From Marasmius tenuissimus (taxonomy: Eukaryota; Basidiomycota; Agaricomycetes; Agaricales; Marasmiaceae): 64,000 nucleotides of DNA. Where the stretch lies: the NCBI GenBank assembly GCA_029532415.1, contig JAQOTA010000027.1, positions 62,001-126,000 on the forward strand. The letters are read 5' to 3'. Numbering within the stretch: the first letter of the stretch is position 1; every line of letters starts with the position of its first letter. Shown here in pieces: positions 13,001-25,033 of the stretch. Made by a program: the position numbers and the translations under genes. The notes beneath the pieces were generated by a model. That model was not told the origin of the DNA, did no database searches, and saw only the letters and a list, made by a program, of their open reading frames with translations.

Positions 13001-14151
13001 TTGCTGCAATCGCGTCGCCATGGGAAGACTTCCTTTGATCAAGAAGTTGTGAGTGAATTTCAAACCTGTCTGCTGTCGCTCAAATCAACTCAAATCTGAG
13101 TAGGCTCAATACTGCTCAGATCCATGCGTTGGTTGTTTCTCAGCGGGAACACCTGAGATCCCTTGCGTTGTATCTCCACCGTAGATTTCGGCCCATGATT
13201 GGTAGCGATGTCAACGACAACCGCGAGCTGACACAAGTGGTATTGCCATGCGTCCGGGAGATAGTCACAAACTTTCCATTCGAGTCCTTTATATCGGGCA
13301 CTCACGTGCGAAAGGGTAGTTATCGCGTCGGGCACAGGATCACAGAGCAAGACATCATCCAGCTGCTCCAGTTCATCTTCGACTGTGGACCGGAAGCTAG
13401 CTCGGCGATGAATGGGCTGGTGATTGATCAACTTCGCCAAGGGCTACGGGGGGAAGACTCTGCCCGAATCTTCGATCGATATGTCCCCATCCTCAACCAC
13501 CTGGTGACGTTTTTCGTGCAGAGGAATCTCCCATTGACAAACGACCCTTTGAAGGGGTTATTATCAAGCATAGTTCAAGGCCATATCCGATACAACCTCC
13601 AACGGACAGGTCCATGGCCGCAGGTAATTCCAGATTCTTTGCGAACTGTTGGATGTGGTTGTAGAAATTGCCGTACCCTCGGGGGCTTCTTCAACAACGG
13701 ACAGAAGTCCATCTCCTTCACAGCTCCGGAGCGAGACAGAAAGCATCTTTCTTCTGCTCTTGAACGGGTTGGCTCCACACGTTGTGGGATAGTGATGGAG
13801 ACAATCAAGGGACGATCGCCCTATACCCTGATGGTATGATCCTGTTTTCTACGAATCAGAGTCGATGAGGATGATTCGTTCTTCTAGATTATCAAACCCG
13901 ATGCCATGCTCGCACATGGCGCCTGGCTAGTAAGAAGCCGGAATGCACAGATGTTGTGCCGTTCCTTGGGAGACGAGACGGTACAGCAACAGATCTTTGG
14001 TCAGGCGTTCGATTGGGTCCGGGGTATGATTGCGGGGACCGTGAGTACTGCGCCTGCGCCGCTGGTATCTACAGACAAGACAGGTGGCTCGAAAAAACGA
14101 CCATCAGGCGATTCTGGTGGTCCAGTACTCAAGAAACGAGGTCCTGCGTGA
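10068..14151 (+). CDS. 2OG-Fe(II) oxygenase-like protein, probably without the iron site
   Basis: Early exons: 10068-10283, 10348-10572, 10640-10779, 10835-10852, 10904-11678, 11731-11749, then 11810 onward. The joins near 12.2-12.6 kb are not fully resolved. An acidic N-terminal leader is followed by a jelly-roll-like segment: TFGYLHVVLPS, then GYYSGVSYIASPLTSGYRLSLVYRL. This matches a fungal prolyl-hydroxylase-like family whose members usually read HRDT..FGTLVV and later CEHEV..TSG.R. Here the metal-binding H, D and H are replaced (CPET, then Y), so catalysis looks lost. A long helical region follows, then a CGCRNC cysteine motif and a basic tail (KKRPSGDSGGPVLKKRG) resembling a bipartite nuclear signal. 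The family's substrate is unknown to me. It lies 267 bp after the dynamin pair on the same strand. Confidence 0.68.
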
Positions 14152-14750
14152 TCATCCGAAAGGGAGGCGTTGTTATAAGAACTAGTCTTTTGTTGTTCTC
14201 GTCTATATTAGACACCAAGGCTTTGCATCTATCTCATCAAGCGCGAGTTCCGAAATAAATCTGATTTTTCGCTTGGTGAAGTTGGGCAACACATACCGTA
14301 AACCTACGCCTACGGCCCGCAGTCAAATCAGCCCATTATTCCATTCTTCTATCGCCGCCAGCCTTCGTGGACGACCAGGGTTGACCACGTTTAGGGCAAA
14401 ACATTCCGTTCACGACGTTCACTATCCGGTTCCTATCAAACTTGTGAATGCAAAATTGAGAGTAACGGTGCCCAGGGTCACCGATAGTGTAGTCTAGTTG
14501 GTCCCTAGAGCTTCGTTTACATCACGCAATGCTGACCCCTCGATGAACGCAAGACGAGTCAGACGAGAGGTGATCAGTACTGGTAGTTGACAGCAACATG
14601 GAAGCAGAATCCCAAACTCGCGACTCAGCGAGGGTGACTAAGGTGTGACTTGTACGTGACATAACGCGTAACACCCGTGTAGAGCTACTCTCCCACGTGA
14701 ACGTGACAATAACACCTTTGTTGAAGGCCACCGTCAACGAGGGGTCGACG
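14152..14750. promoter_or_regulatory. Intergenic region upstream of the Cdc4-type gene
   Basis: About 600 bp between co-directional genes, holding the 3' end of the oxygenase-like gene and the promoter and leader of the F-box/WD40 gene. Open frames on both strands here are low-complexity (repeated GACGAC/CAACAC). I see no separate gene. Confidence 0.45.
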
Positions 14751-17700
14751 ATGGACCAGCACAACCACCACCATAGAATGTCCTCGGCATCGTCGATGAC
14801 GACGACCACACCAACGGCGAGCTCATCGCAGCGACCCCAACTCGTCCTGCACCCTTCAGTCAACAGAACGACGTTCGTATTCTCTTCCTCACTGTTCACG
14901 ACGATGACGACCAAGTTACTGACTGACTGGCTTGTATTGTGCATATATAAACAGTGTAACCACGATAACGACAACAACGACGACCTACGCGCCAATTACA
15001 CTTCCTCCATTGCCGCCTCCACCATCGCCTTCGACTTACGACCCTAAAACATATCCCTTGCTCCATGCAGCCTTACCACCCAGTCTCAGGAATATAGATC
15101 TGGTGCTTCCAGGTGGTGTGCATGCCACTTTACGCGATCCGAACAACTCCGCCACCTTTGAGATGAAGGAACAAGAGGAAGTTGCCTCGTCAGGGAGCGG
15201 TTGGACGATGCTCAAAGCTGGTCAAATGAACGGTGCAGGGAGCTCGACGAGAAGCACATCGCTTGGATTAGCAGAAGCATTGGAACGTTATAGTCAAACA
15301 ACGAAGAAAAGGGCCAAAGAGGACGAGGACGATGAAATGATGGAAGGCGTCGAGTTCCACTCTCTCGACGCAGCGGACTCTGTTGCGCCGCCAAGGAAGA
15401 AGGCTCGCGGACCGCCGTCATCACCCACAGCGGCGGGGCAGCCTCTGTCGCCGTTGCCGTCACCTCATGGGACGCCGCCACCAGAAATGTTTCCGAGCAA
15501 CCACACGCACGTTTCTCCTCCGCCCCCACCACCCAACCCAACCACAACTTCGACCTCCGGAGCTCCTCCACCTTTCCAACCTGATCTCAGCCTTAATACC
15601 CTTCTCACATTACCGACGCTCTTGTCGCACTTCTCCGCGCTTCCACCTTCTTTACAGTCTCACCTTCTCCTTACTCTTTTGCGGCATTCACCGCTACCAG
15701 TCTTACGCTCAGTTCACAGTGTCCTCACGCCTACTCTGGCGCGGGACTTCCTCACGTTACTCCCACCAGAACTAGTTCAGAACATCTTGCAATGGATGGA
15801 ATGGCCAACATTAGTAAGGATGACCCGTGTCAGCAGAGGATGGAAGTCGATAGTCGATGGTGATGGTGTTCTTTGGCGCTGTGTGATGAAGCGAGAAAGA
15901 GTTTGGTGGGGCGGTGAGATGGAGGAGGGGTGGGAAAGATGGTTGCGTGGGAGAAGAAGGCGGCGAGAAGGATCCCCCGTCAATCATGATAATGACGGGA
16001 GATTTCAAGAATTGGATCAAGATGTAGACGAGTCGGATGCACAACAGTCGGGGCCTAGCGGCGCCTATCCGTCCCCTCGTAACTCTACAGTAGTGCTCCC
16101 TGGTACTGCTTCAGCGTCAAGACATGTCCCCACCCCCATTACGCCATCACACCCTTCATCATATCCCACGACCACTCACACCTCACAAGAACAAGAGCAG
16201 TCACGCAACCCACCCATCGACCGACCGCACCCGTACAAAATTCTTTTTAAGTCCAGGCATCTCACACGGAGTCAATGGTTGAACAACCCCACCCCTCGAC
16301 ACATCAATTTCCAAGCTCACGGACACAGTGTCGTCACCTGTCTGATTTTTGCAGACGTCGGAATATCTCAGCCTTCTCCACCTCCAGAGTCGTCTTCAAG
16401 CGAGAAGCGAAGATCTAGGTCACGCAAACGAATCATATCAGCATCTGACGACCACTCGATTCATGTATACTCGCCATCCACGGGAGCGCTTGAGATGCGG
16501 TTGGAGGGTCATGAAGGTGGTGTATGGGCTTTAGCCGCTATGGGGGGTTTGCTTGTTAGTGGGAGCACTGATCGGACGGTTCGGGTGTGGGATTTGGGTG
16601 ATGGCGAACCGGCAGCTCAGTCTGGTTCTGGTGTGGAATCCGACTCTGAGGACGGGGGCCCGCCTAGTCGGAAAGGGAAATGCTTACATGTCTTCGGGGG
16701 ACATACTAGCACAGTTAGATGTTTGGCGATTGTGAAGCCCGAGATGGTCGATGTTGGAGGGGAGTTCGGTGGCGATGGTGAGAGTCTACGTTTCCGTGAA
16801 GCGCGAGAATATGTTCTGAATATTTTACAGGTCCTCCACGAAGAGAAAAGTGGCCGAAACGACCTCTTATCGTTACTGGCTCAAGAGATCACTCGCTGCG
16901 GGTATGGATCCTACCGAGAAAGGGAGAGCAGGAGTTCAAATGTGCGAGCAGCGGAAATGGTAGGGAGGATGGAGCAGATGGGGATGTTTGTGTAGGATAT
17001 TTTCTCGCCCTCACTCGTCCTGAGTTACTCACATTCTACCTCAGGATGCGGAAGAGAACCCTTACCACTTACTCCATCTTGAAGGCCATGATCACGCTGT
17101 GCGTGCTCTCGCAGCCCGCGGACGTACCCTAGTCTCTGGGAGCTACGATTGCAACGTGAGGGTCTGGGATATTGCCACTGGAAAGTGTAGGTTCGTTCTT
17201 ACGGGGCATGGACAGAAAGGTATGTAATCCCAGAGGTTGTTCTTGCACAGAGGCTCACTCCCTCTTGAAGTCTATTCCGTTGTCCTCGATCCCACGCGAA
17301 ACATCACTGCATCTGGTTCCATGGATGGTACTGTGCGGGTGTGGTCGACGCTCAATGGTACATGCCTGCATACCTTGAACGGACATACATCGCTTGTGGG
17401 CTTACTCGGGTGAGTCTGGCTGAACCATAACAAGATGATTGCTCTGACTTCACCGCGTTTAGACTTTCACCCAGTCATCTTGTAAGCGCAGCGGCGGATA
17501 GTACCCTACGGATCTGGGATGTCGATAGAGGGGAATTAAAAGGTGGGTTCCGGAACCATACTTCACGGTGTAGTCACGATTTGACCTGGTAAATATTCTA
17601 GCTGTTCTGGCCGCCCATACGGGTGCAATAACGTGTTTCCAACATGACGAATTCAAGGTCGTCAGCGGATCGGATGGGACCTTGAAAGTCTGGGACTTGC

Positions 17701-18866
17701 GTGCAGCAACGGCAGCTGCAGAGGACGCTTCCGTTGCGGGAGGGGCTGGTGTGCCACCTCCCGCTGTTGTCGGTGGGGCTGGGATGAACATTGGTGCTGC
17801 TGGAGCAGTTGCTGGAGTTGGAGGTGCGGCTGCGGCTGCTGGTGCCGGAGCTGCTGGTGGCGCTGGCGGTGGCGCCGGTGGTGGTGGTGCGACGGTCCCC
17901 GTTAGGGATCTCCTCACAGGTATCACTGGAGTGTGGCAAGTCGCGTTCGAGGGTAGGTGGTGTGTTGCCGCCAGCAATCGGAACGATCAGACAGTGCTCG
18001 ACGTGTGGGACTTTGGGAGAAAGGATGGGGATGTTGATGTCAGCTCAGCTTTATTTGCTAGTGAGGGAGGAGAGGGCAGTGGTCAGAGTCAGTTCGAAGA
18101 CGAGTACGGGGATGAGGAGGACGGGGTGTACGAGGAAGGGTGGATTGGAGAGCCTCCGGGTGGGATGTATGAGGATGATGATGAGGGGGGTGGGGACGGT
18201 GAGGATGAAGGGGACATGCGGCCTCGTGTTCATCGTCACCACCGCAACGAGGACGATAGCGATGATGACGATGCTCCCTCTGGTGGCGGCGGGCTGGGTG
18301 GTGGCTCGGGTTCAGGCTCGGGGAAGGGAAAGGGGAGAGGTGGTGGCGGGAGCAGGAAGCTCTCGTCGACCTTGCGATACCCTGATGTCGATGAGGACGC
18401 TGTGATGGAGCATGAAGACCAGGACGTCTTGATCATCGAGGATGATGACGACGAGATGAGCTTGGGTACTGCAGCGACCGGCAGGTCTGTATCACCGCTT
18501 GTCATCGGAGGCTCGAGTTCAAACTCAAACTCGAAGCCTTCTGGGTCAAGAAAAAGGGCCACGGCGTCGAGCAGCAAGCATCGGCGACATCAGGCCCAAC
18601 CGATATTGATCGAGGACGGGGACGATGATCACGATGAAGCTATGGATATCGTTGCGACCGCTTCCGTCCCTGGTTCAAGCACGGGTGGTTTCTTCGTGCA
18701 ACATCAATCATCATCCCGTGGTTCATCCACAATGCAAACGGATAACGCCCCCGGTCGCAGTGACTCCGAGGGACCGCCAAAGAGGACTACGAGGGCTTCG
18801 GGGAGGAAGGAGGGTGCTGGTGCTGGTACCAGTACAGGAAACGGGAGGAGGCGAAAATGGTTGTAG
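14751..18866 (+). CDS. cdc4: F-box/WD40 protein, Cdc4-type SCF substrate receptor
   Basis: Seven exons (14751-14872, 14955-16777, 16831-16991, 17045-17219, 17271-17409, 17463-17542, 17602-18866) give 1254 aa with closed phases. Order: Thr- and Pro-rich N-terminus, basic patch PPRKKAR, F-box (LPPELVQNILQWMEWPTLVRMTRVSRGWK), then WD40 repeats with VSGSTDRTVRVWD, VTGSRDHSLRVW, VSGSYDCNVRVWD, ASGSMDGTVRVW, VSAAADSTLRIWD and VSGSDGTLKVWD. After a Gly/Ala insert comes GITGVWQVAFEGRWCVAAS, then a long acidic tail. In yeast, Cdc4 recruits phosphorylated substrates to the SCF ubiquitin ligase. The 53-nt intron at 16778-16830 stays open if read through, which makes a false C-terminus ending near 16995. 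The acidic tail is longer than in yeast Cdc4. It converges with the next gene. Confidence 0.9.
17731..17892 (+). repeat. Gly/Ala low-complexity insert coding region in cdc4
   Basis: A GGT/GCT/GCG-rich stretch encodes a run of Gly, Ala and Val between the sixth WD repeat and the final blade. It probably forms a flexible loop and is prone to length change. It sits inside exon 7 and does not break the frame. Confidence 0.7.
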
Positions 18867-19294
18867 GACGTTACCTTTACTTTCATGCGTGTGTTACCGT
18901 CATTCCATATCATTCACTTAAGACTAACAAGTACATATACCGCACGCTTGCCTGGAATCATGTTTTCTGTTGTTATGTTCGTATTATTCTTGTCGCAATG
19001 TTTCTCTCAACCATACATAATGCAGATAATAAACAACAGCTCGCAAGGGAAATTCAATATGTAAGCAAGTGGTGTCAAACCAGGGAGAGATGACGCGGCG
19101 GGACAACTTTAATGAGAAGGATTGGTAAGATGGAATCGAGGTAAACGAAAGACTATGGATACAACATGTACGCGCGTGTGAAGCTGGAACTCTATCAGTA
19201 TTATAGATCATGGAAAAGACGTTCAGGTAGCAGAAAAAGCGTGTCCGTGCGATGCATGGCAGGTTTGAGTCTGTTACTTAGGCGTCGCGAAAAA
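18867..19294. other. Convergent 3' intergenic region
   Basis: Lies between the 3' ends of the Cdc4-type gene (+) and the 240-aa gene (-). It is AT-rich and would hold both polyadenylation regions. No gene is seen. Confidence 0.5.
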
Positions 19295-20237
19295 TCAAGG
19301 TTCTGAATTGTCGGAATCGGGCTCGGAGACCCTGCGGAAAGGACCATAAGATACTGCGAATCAGATTAATATCGGCTGTCAGTGTTTTGTATTGGTGGAG
19401 AAAAAGTTACTCACCGGGTAAGATCTCTGCCATCGCCATCTCAAGCGCACCTCTGACAACTTCAACTTCCATTAGACCACGAGCGCAGGCCACCCCTAGA
19501 ACACAGGCAACCCAATTACGGGTGCCATAACTCCCATCAAGTGGTAGCAGGACGGGGACGTTCCAAGCGATCGCTTCGAGATGACAACGTTCCTCCAACG
19601 TGAACTTGCCTGCGTACACGTAAAAATTTGACAGCAGGATCAGAGAGATGTGCGTAGACATGGAGAAAAAGAGAGAGAAAAATACCCAGATGAATACAGG
19701 AAATACCCTGAGTGGCGGGGAGGTAGAGATGATTACATTGGGTGAGAGGGCCCCAGTTGATGAGGTGGTGATGACCAAGCCCAAAAAGCAACTCGATACA
19801 ACGAGCAGCACCTGGAGTGTTGTGTCGATTCCTGACTATCCAGCGAATCGAGAAATGGCGGTCACCAGGGGTACGCTCGCTCGAGACGACGAGATAGATG
19901 TCCTTGGCTGCTGCATCATCGGGCATGCTCCAAGCGTTGTCGACTGGCCTTGGCTCCCACCATTCTTCTCCCTTTGCCCTCTCTTTGCCTCCTACATATC
20001 CAATACCTAGCTGTAGAGGCGGTAGCCTGTATATTCGGATGGTGAGAGATGAGTGCGAGGAGAATATGAACGGTAAGGAAAAACTCACCGACTGAAATAT
20101 TTTTCGACACCTGCAGTTTTCTTCGGGAAAACGTGAATTACCTGGCCATTTGGAGGTAGGGGAAGGTCTGCCGTCGCAATATCGGGGGACAGAAGGTGGT
20201 AATAGGTGTCTATGGGCAATTGCGGGAGTCTGGGCAT
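19295..20237 (-). CDS. Small protein of unknown function
   Basis: Four exons 20237-20089, 20026-19707, 19609-19415 and 19353-19295 give 240 aa with all phases closed. It starts MPRLPQLPIDTYYHLL. Well-formed segments include NGQVIHVFPKKTAGVEKYFS, GEEWWEPRPVDNAWSMPDD, AAAKDIYLVVSSERTPGDRH, FSIRWIVRNRHNTPGAARC and GKFTLEERCHLEAIAWNVPV. The end is acidic (VSEPDSDNSEP). No signal peptide or membrane segment is seen. I believe similar proteins occur widely in mushroom-forming fungi, but I cannot name a domain or function. A longer frame begins at 20367, but its extra residues look non-coding, so I chose the ATG at 20237. The continuous frame 20367-19537 runs through two introns and should not be taken as the protein. 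Confidence 0.7.
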
Positions 20238-20860
20238 ACCAGCTGATGGCGGTCGAAAACCAAGGTGGAAATGGCAAGCAAGCGCCGAGTGGCTGTGTAA
20301 TACCCTCCTCGGCAAATGCCAAATCCCACGTTTTAGACGCGTTTCTCGGGGCGTCTTTCACAGACATGAGGGAAGGGCGCAGAAAGGTCGTTGCAGTATT
20401 GATTCGTGAAATATTACTCAGCAGACTGTCTTGAACCCCGTGTATCTACATAACCAAGTTAAACTTCTCCGCATCCACTGCGCCTCCACAGGGATACTGC
20501 CTGATATAATCGCCGACCCCTTCGATCAATGGACGCACACAGATGCCTGAATCAAGTCAGGAGACCACACAGTCACTTGCGAATGTACCGATCGGGAACA
20601 CCGACGCTAGTATTGAATATTGAGGAGCAGGTGGCGCAGTCGATGATGAACACCGAACCTTCGCTGGGAGCCACAAGAGGATGTAAGAATTAGAATACAG
20701 GTCAGGAATGAGTGTGAGTCGCACCTCCCTGACCAAGCAAGAACGGGGGGATGACCCCGAGGCCCCTGGATTACACCGTTGACTTCTGACGAGTTGAACG
20801 CCCTGCCAGAACGTAAATAATCACTTAATCCAACCCAGATACCAGAGAGTTCTATCCAGA

Positions 20861-21370
20861 TCACCATATATGATACGCTGGGAATGAGGCTGAGAAGCCC
20901 GATACAGGTACGATGAGAAATTCAAAGTCGTTATGAACGTCCTGGTATTGCAGACCGCCAGAGAGCTGGCCTGAGCCCCACCCCCATTCCATCGAGCCGT
21001 CTTTGGTGACGATGGATACTTCGCGGCCACCGAAGTCGGGATTGAAAGCTATAGCCACAGAGGCGAGGGTAACGAGAGAGCTTTCAACATCTTTCGTGAA
21101 ATGTTCTGAGGGGGAAGACCCGGGATGAAGATGGTTTTTCAAAGGTTGAGAGCGGGCCTGAGGGTCGCGAGTGGTCCAATAGGTCTCCGAGATTCAATGC
21201 GAGCTTCCAACATGAGGAGATTCAGTTTCTAGCCAAATCAAAGCGAAAACAGAGTCGGTCAGGGCAATCCGCGATGAATAGTCATCAAAACGACTGAGAC
21301 GACGGTTCTCCATTGAGTACGCGGCATATCTTGGGCCAAATTTTACGGTTGCTACGACACTGTCGAAGGG
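20861..21370 (-). pseudogene. Possible decayed gene or unresolved exons
   Basis: Two minus-strand frames have coding-like composition. One, around 21350-21200, includes KFGPRYAAYSMENRRLSRFD and LTDSVFALIWLETESPHVGS. The next, around 21195-20900, includes EVSIVTKDGSMEWGWGSGQL and YQDVHNDFEFLIVPVSGF. They are in different frames, and I found no clean start, terminus or set of splice sites joining them. I do not recognise the family. A multi-intron gene or a relic are both possible. Confidence 0.35.
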
Positions 21371-22002
21371 ATTGAATACTTAGCTCATATGTCAAAGATG
21401 GGCCCAAGTTTCACAATACACATCAAAGTCTACCCAAGAGGTTCTGCGCCCCTACGCCCGCTTCCTGACTAGCGTCTGTTTAGTTCACGAGATCAGGTCG
21501 AAACGGCCAGAAGATGCCGGAACGTAGGAACAAGGCCTAGAATGAGAAGCACTTCTCCCTGTGATGAGTGGCTGGGTTCGATAGTTCCAGGCATCAGTTC
21601 AATCTTAACCATTGACAGAAGCCCGTAGACAGCGTGAGCAAGGATCGACAAAACGGTGCCTGTCAAGTGAAAGCAGTTCAAAAAACCAGAGCAGCAAAAC
21701 GCTGACACCTTGAGCGATCGGGTCGAAAGCAAGTCGTCAGCAATGGTATTTTGGCCAAGAGGACACCAGAATCTCGAGAGATTGGAGCGATATTCCATCG
21801 TACATGTACGGAGTCTCTTCTCGTTGAGTATCGACTCGATGGTACCATCGAGAAGGAAAGTCAAATTGAGCTATGAGATGCATCGGATTGAGTGGTATTC
21901 GTGATAAAGCATTCGAACCAGACTCAAGTCTCTAAATTGTAACTCGCAGGCCGAGCCTAAAGCTATCGAACTCGGACCATGAACGGACAATGACAAGCGA
22001 GG

Positions 22003-22046
22003 TCCCCGACTCTCTTTTGAGAGGAGGACTTTGTCGACGCCCGATC
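22003..22046 (+). repeat. Copy A of a 44-bp inverted repeat (partner at 26903-26946)
   Basis: TCCCCGACTCTCTTTTGAG, then GAGGACTTTGTCGACGCCCG, then ATCA. The reverse complement of 26903-26946 differs by only a few substitutions and a 2-bp indel. The core CTCTCTTTTGAGAG is itself a near-palindrome. A shorter third copy lies at 25666-25690. Confidence 0.75.
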
Positions 22047-22699
22047 AAGCCACTCCTCATTCTGTTTTCTGTAAATTTAGCCTGCTCGTTGCCCAGCGTA
22101 TGACTTGAATCGTCTATTATGCTTCATTGAGGTTATGGGGAAGGACATGAGTGAGGAAGACCAGAAAGTCGGAGTATGAACGACTTACGTCATCGATATA
22201 TTATAATTGAACGCATTCGACGCGTCTATCAGCTGATTAGCACGTGATCAGATCAGACTCCGACGATTTCCTGAATCCTGAATTTGGTGTGTTCGCGCAC
22301 TCAGTTATAAGCAGAGGCTGAGGTAGGCTCCGTCGAGTCTACCCTACTCAGTTCTCCTCTTGTTGAGGGATTGAGTAATATCTCCGACTCTTGCACTCGA
22401 TGGCGCTCGGAGTGCTCGTCTCAGGCTCAGAGTACGACACAGAAAACCCCGAACATCTAGCATCGACACTTTGACCTACTCTCGACTCCCAGGCCCACTA
22501 GACGACATACGTCGACAACTTTCTCATTAGTTCGAAGGAGACGCGATCAAATGGGATATAGTAGAGGGCAAGGGTGATTGAATATAAGGGATTCTCAGTG
22601 ATGAGCAAAACGGTACGTACTATGCACTGTCTATATGTTTGAGTAGAGATAACTTACCAGCTAGGTGGTGTTGTTCCGGTCCGCTACTCCTCGGAGACG

Positions 22700-23290
22700 T
22701 CCACAGAAGAGCTACCTACACTATCGAGGAAGTCGATGCCCACTCCTTTCGAAACTTCACGCATGTCCGTACATTGGATCCCATATAAAGGGTCGGTGAG
22801 ATACCAATCATTTCATTCAACTTGAAACTTCTCAGAAAACCTTCTAAGTACTTACATGGCAGCTCGCCATCCGGGTACAGTCACAGCCCCAGGGAGCGCT
22901 CCAGGAGCTGGAAGTTGCATTGGCACTTCCTGTGTCAACAAGTGATAATGGGGATGTGGAAAGGTCCAAAAAGTTCCAACGCATGATTGTAAGCCGCCCT
23001 CGGGGACTTGGGTCCGACCAATTTGTCCCACCCCACGGTAATACCTATCAGACACTACATCTATTGACAACCACAGCCCCAAGCCTTCTCCAGAAGTACT
23101 AGCAAGTACCTGCCCTGCACTGAAAGAATACAAAATACTGCAGCGTGGGGCAGGAATCAATTGGTGAGCCACGAATTTCTGAGAGCGGGCTACAATTATG
23201 ACAACAGCTAGTATAGATTTTCGGAGCAAAACATACAGGTGCAAAGCCCAAAACCTCGATAAAAGGTAATCACTCGATGCTACCAATCAA
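22700..23290 (-). other. Coding-like fragments, unresolved
   Basis: Minus-strand frames include MQLPAPGALPGAVTVPGWRA near 22920-22855 and YLTDPLYGIQCTDMREVSKG near 22800-22740, the latter ending SSSVDVSEE before a stop. A GTAAGT donor follows the first piece. They may be two exons of a small gene, but I could not place a start. No family is recognised. Confidence 0.25.
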
Positions 23291-23343
23291 ATCCCCGCAT
23301 CCTGAACGTCCTGAATCATTGTCAGTGATATCTTCTCAACAGA

Positions 23344-25033
23344 GCATGGCGAATTATGAGACAGCACTTGACAACCTCTTTCCCCTACCACTGACCGTGA
23401 AGGGAGTGATAGGGGTTCCCACAGCGACTCTTACGGTGCGTCTTAACAAGTTTGAACGATCGGAGATGCTGCGAGCTCTGATATTACCTCTGCAGATGAT
23501 GTAATACTTCCACGGTGGGAGCCCTTACGGCGCCGTATTTTGTTTATCATCAAATACCGAAGCCTTGCTCGCTTTCAGGACTGTACACCATTCTCGCGAT
23601 GGCATCCGTATACCTCCTCCGTCATAACAAGTCAGAGAACCAAAGGTTCTATATCGGATGCACAACCTTATTATTCCTCATCTGCACGCTTGTTGTTGTC
23701 AACACCACTATTTTCCGGACAAGAGAATCCTCATTGATGTTCTCTGCAGTCAAAGACGACAATCCGAGGTCTCTATTACAATACGTCTTTGAGGATAAAC
23801 TCAAATATGGATACTAGTGAGCTATTCTACTTCGCGACTTGATGCCATGGAAAGTGAGGCTCATGGTCAATTTCTCAACAGCATCCTCGGTTATTTGCTT
23901 CCTGCATTGTCCAAGTATGTCTCTGACGCCGAATTTGAGGATTATGCGAGCGTCAATGATGAAATGTTTCCAACACCTAGCGTTGTAGCTGAAGCGATAC
24001 TTGTAGGCAACATAATCATGGTTTTGACCACACGGAGTTGACCAATATCTCCGTGCTACAGATACACAGGTGCTACATGGTATGGGGACAGAGCAAGGTT
24101 GTAGCAATCCCTCTGGCTTTTTTCTCGGCGATGGGGACTGGTAAGCACAATATCCTACTCTGCCTTGACCCCCGTCAGTGATGGTGCAAAACCAGTATTG
24201 TATATTGTTACAACCATCATCGCCTCCCCGTGCCTTCGGGATATAAGTCGCGAGTCGCAAATGAGGCTCTACTTACTTGCCGCGAAGTTCAGCTTCGCCG
24301 GGACGGTGACGAGTACAATTGTCAACGTCGTCGTCGCCGGCTTGACCGGTGAGCCCCTGATTTTCTCAACAGGTCAAGGGATTCGGGATTCATCCTATCG
24401 ACACTCAGCTTGGAGAATATGGCGAATGACTGAGATCAGTCGCACGATGCAGCCCTGCCGGGACACCAGAAAGGGTAGCAGAAACAAGTTCTCGAATTCA
24501 ATCCGAATCATGTTCGTCAGGGAGTCCTCTTATCTGCGTCTACGTCCCTTGACCGATCGCCGCTCCCTCAAAGTCTAGAGTCTGCCGCCCTTTATCCTTT
24601 CATGGCGATTTTACAGCTGGCGCTAGTGAATGGTTTCAACGCCAACGGGCAGGCACCCCCTTTCGACCTTACTCCGGTTGTCGTGATATCGGCGGTTAGT
24701 ACACATTTTCTCGCACGCCTTTCCTTTTTCCTGACCACTACACAATATCAGGGAATATCCTCATCGTTGGCCCTTACACGAGCACAGCTTGCTAAACTCT
24801 CACGTAGCACAGACAGCGTTGGAGGGGGACTCGTTGTTTCCGACATACAGTTTGACTTGGACATCCCAGAATCGAGCCCTTCGTCCCACCCTGTTGTTGA
24901 CATACGCAACAACCCGGAGGCCGTCGGATCCGTGTCTCCCCAAAGTCCGGAAATTCATGCCATTGGGCGGTCGTCATTGATCTCTCCGGACCCCAACGAT
25001 AGTAGAAACGAGAGGATGCTACCCGCCTATTAG
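23344..25033 (+). CDS. Multi-pass membrane protein, fungal 7TM-like, possibly degraded
   Basis: Pieces on the + strand match a membrane-protein layout common in mushroom fungi: GLYTILAMASVYLLRHNKSE then a hydrophobic segment, LLQYVFEDKLKYGY, IHRCYMVWGQSKVVAIPLAF, WRIWRMTEISR, then ILESAALYPFMAILQLALVN, then GISSSLALTRAQLAKLS and a Ser/Pro-rich tail ending RNERMLPAY at 25033. The intron from about 24513 (GTTCGT donor) to an acceptor ending CTCAAAG joins IRI to ILESAALYP in frame. The N-terminal exons could not be joined in phase: MANYETALDNLFPLP at 23346 is a candidate start. The exon before IHRCY is also unclear, so the gene may be damaged. Function of the family is unknown to me. Confidence 0.45.

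Larger units (their letters stand above)
20238..22860. other. Gene-poor stretch with decayed coding pieces
   Basis: No complete gene is visible over 2.6 kb. Apart from the minus-strand fragments near 20.9-21.4 kb (listed separately), frames are short and broken. A 44-bp motif at 22003-22046 recurs inverted at 26903-26946. The region may be mobile-element debris or a fast-evolving spacer. Confidence 0.45.

Noticed and set aside
14522..14995. 157-codon minus-strand frame upstream of the Cdc4-type gene
   Set aside because: It is the complement of Asp/Thr/His-rich low-complexity sequence and overlaps the first exon of the real gene.
19537..20367. A continuous 276-codon minus-strand frame
   Set aside because: It runs through introns. 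The four-exon model starting at 20237 uses proper splice sites, closes all phases and gives more protein-like sequence.
22920..23102. Possible mating-pheromone precursor or small secreted peptide in the gene-poor stretch
   Set aside because: No CaaX end, no signal peptide and no defined start were found.
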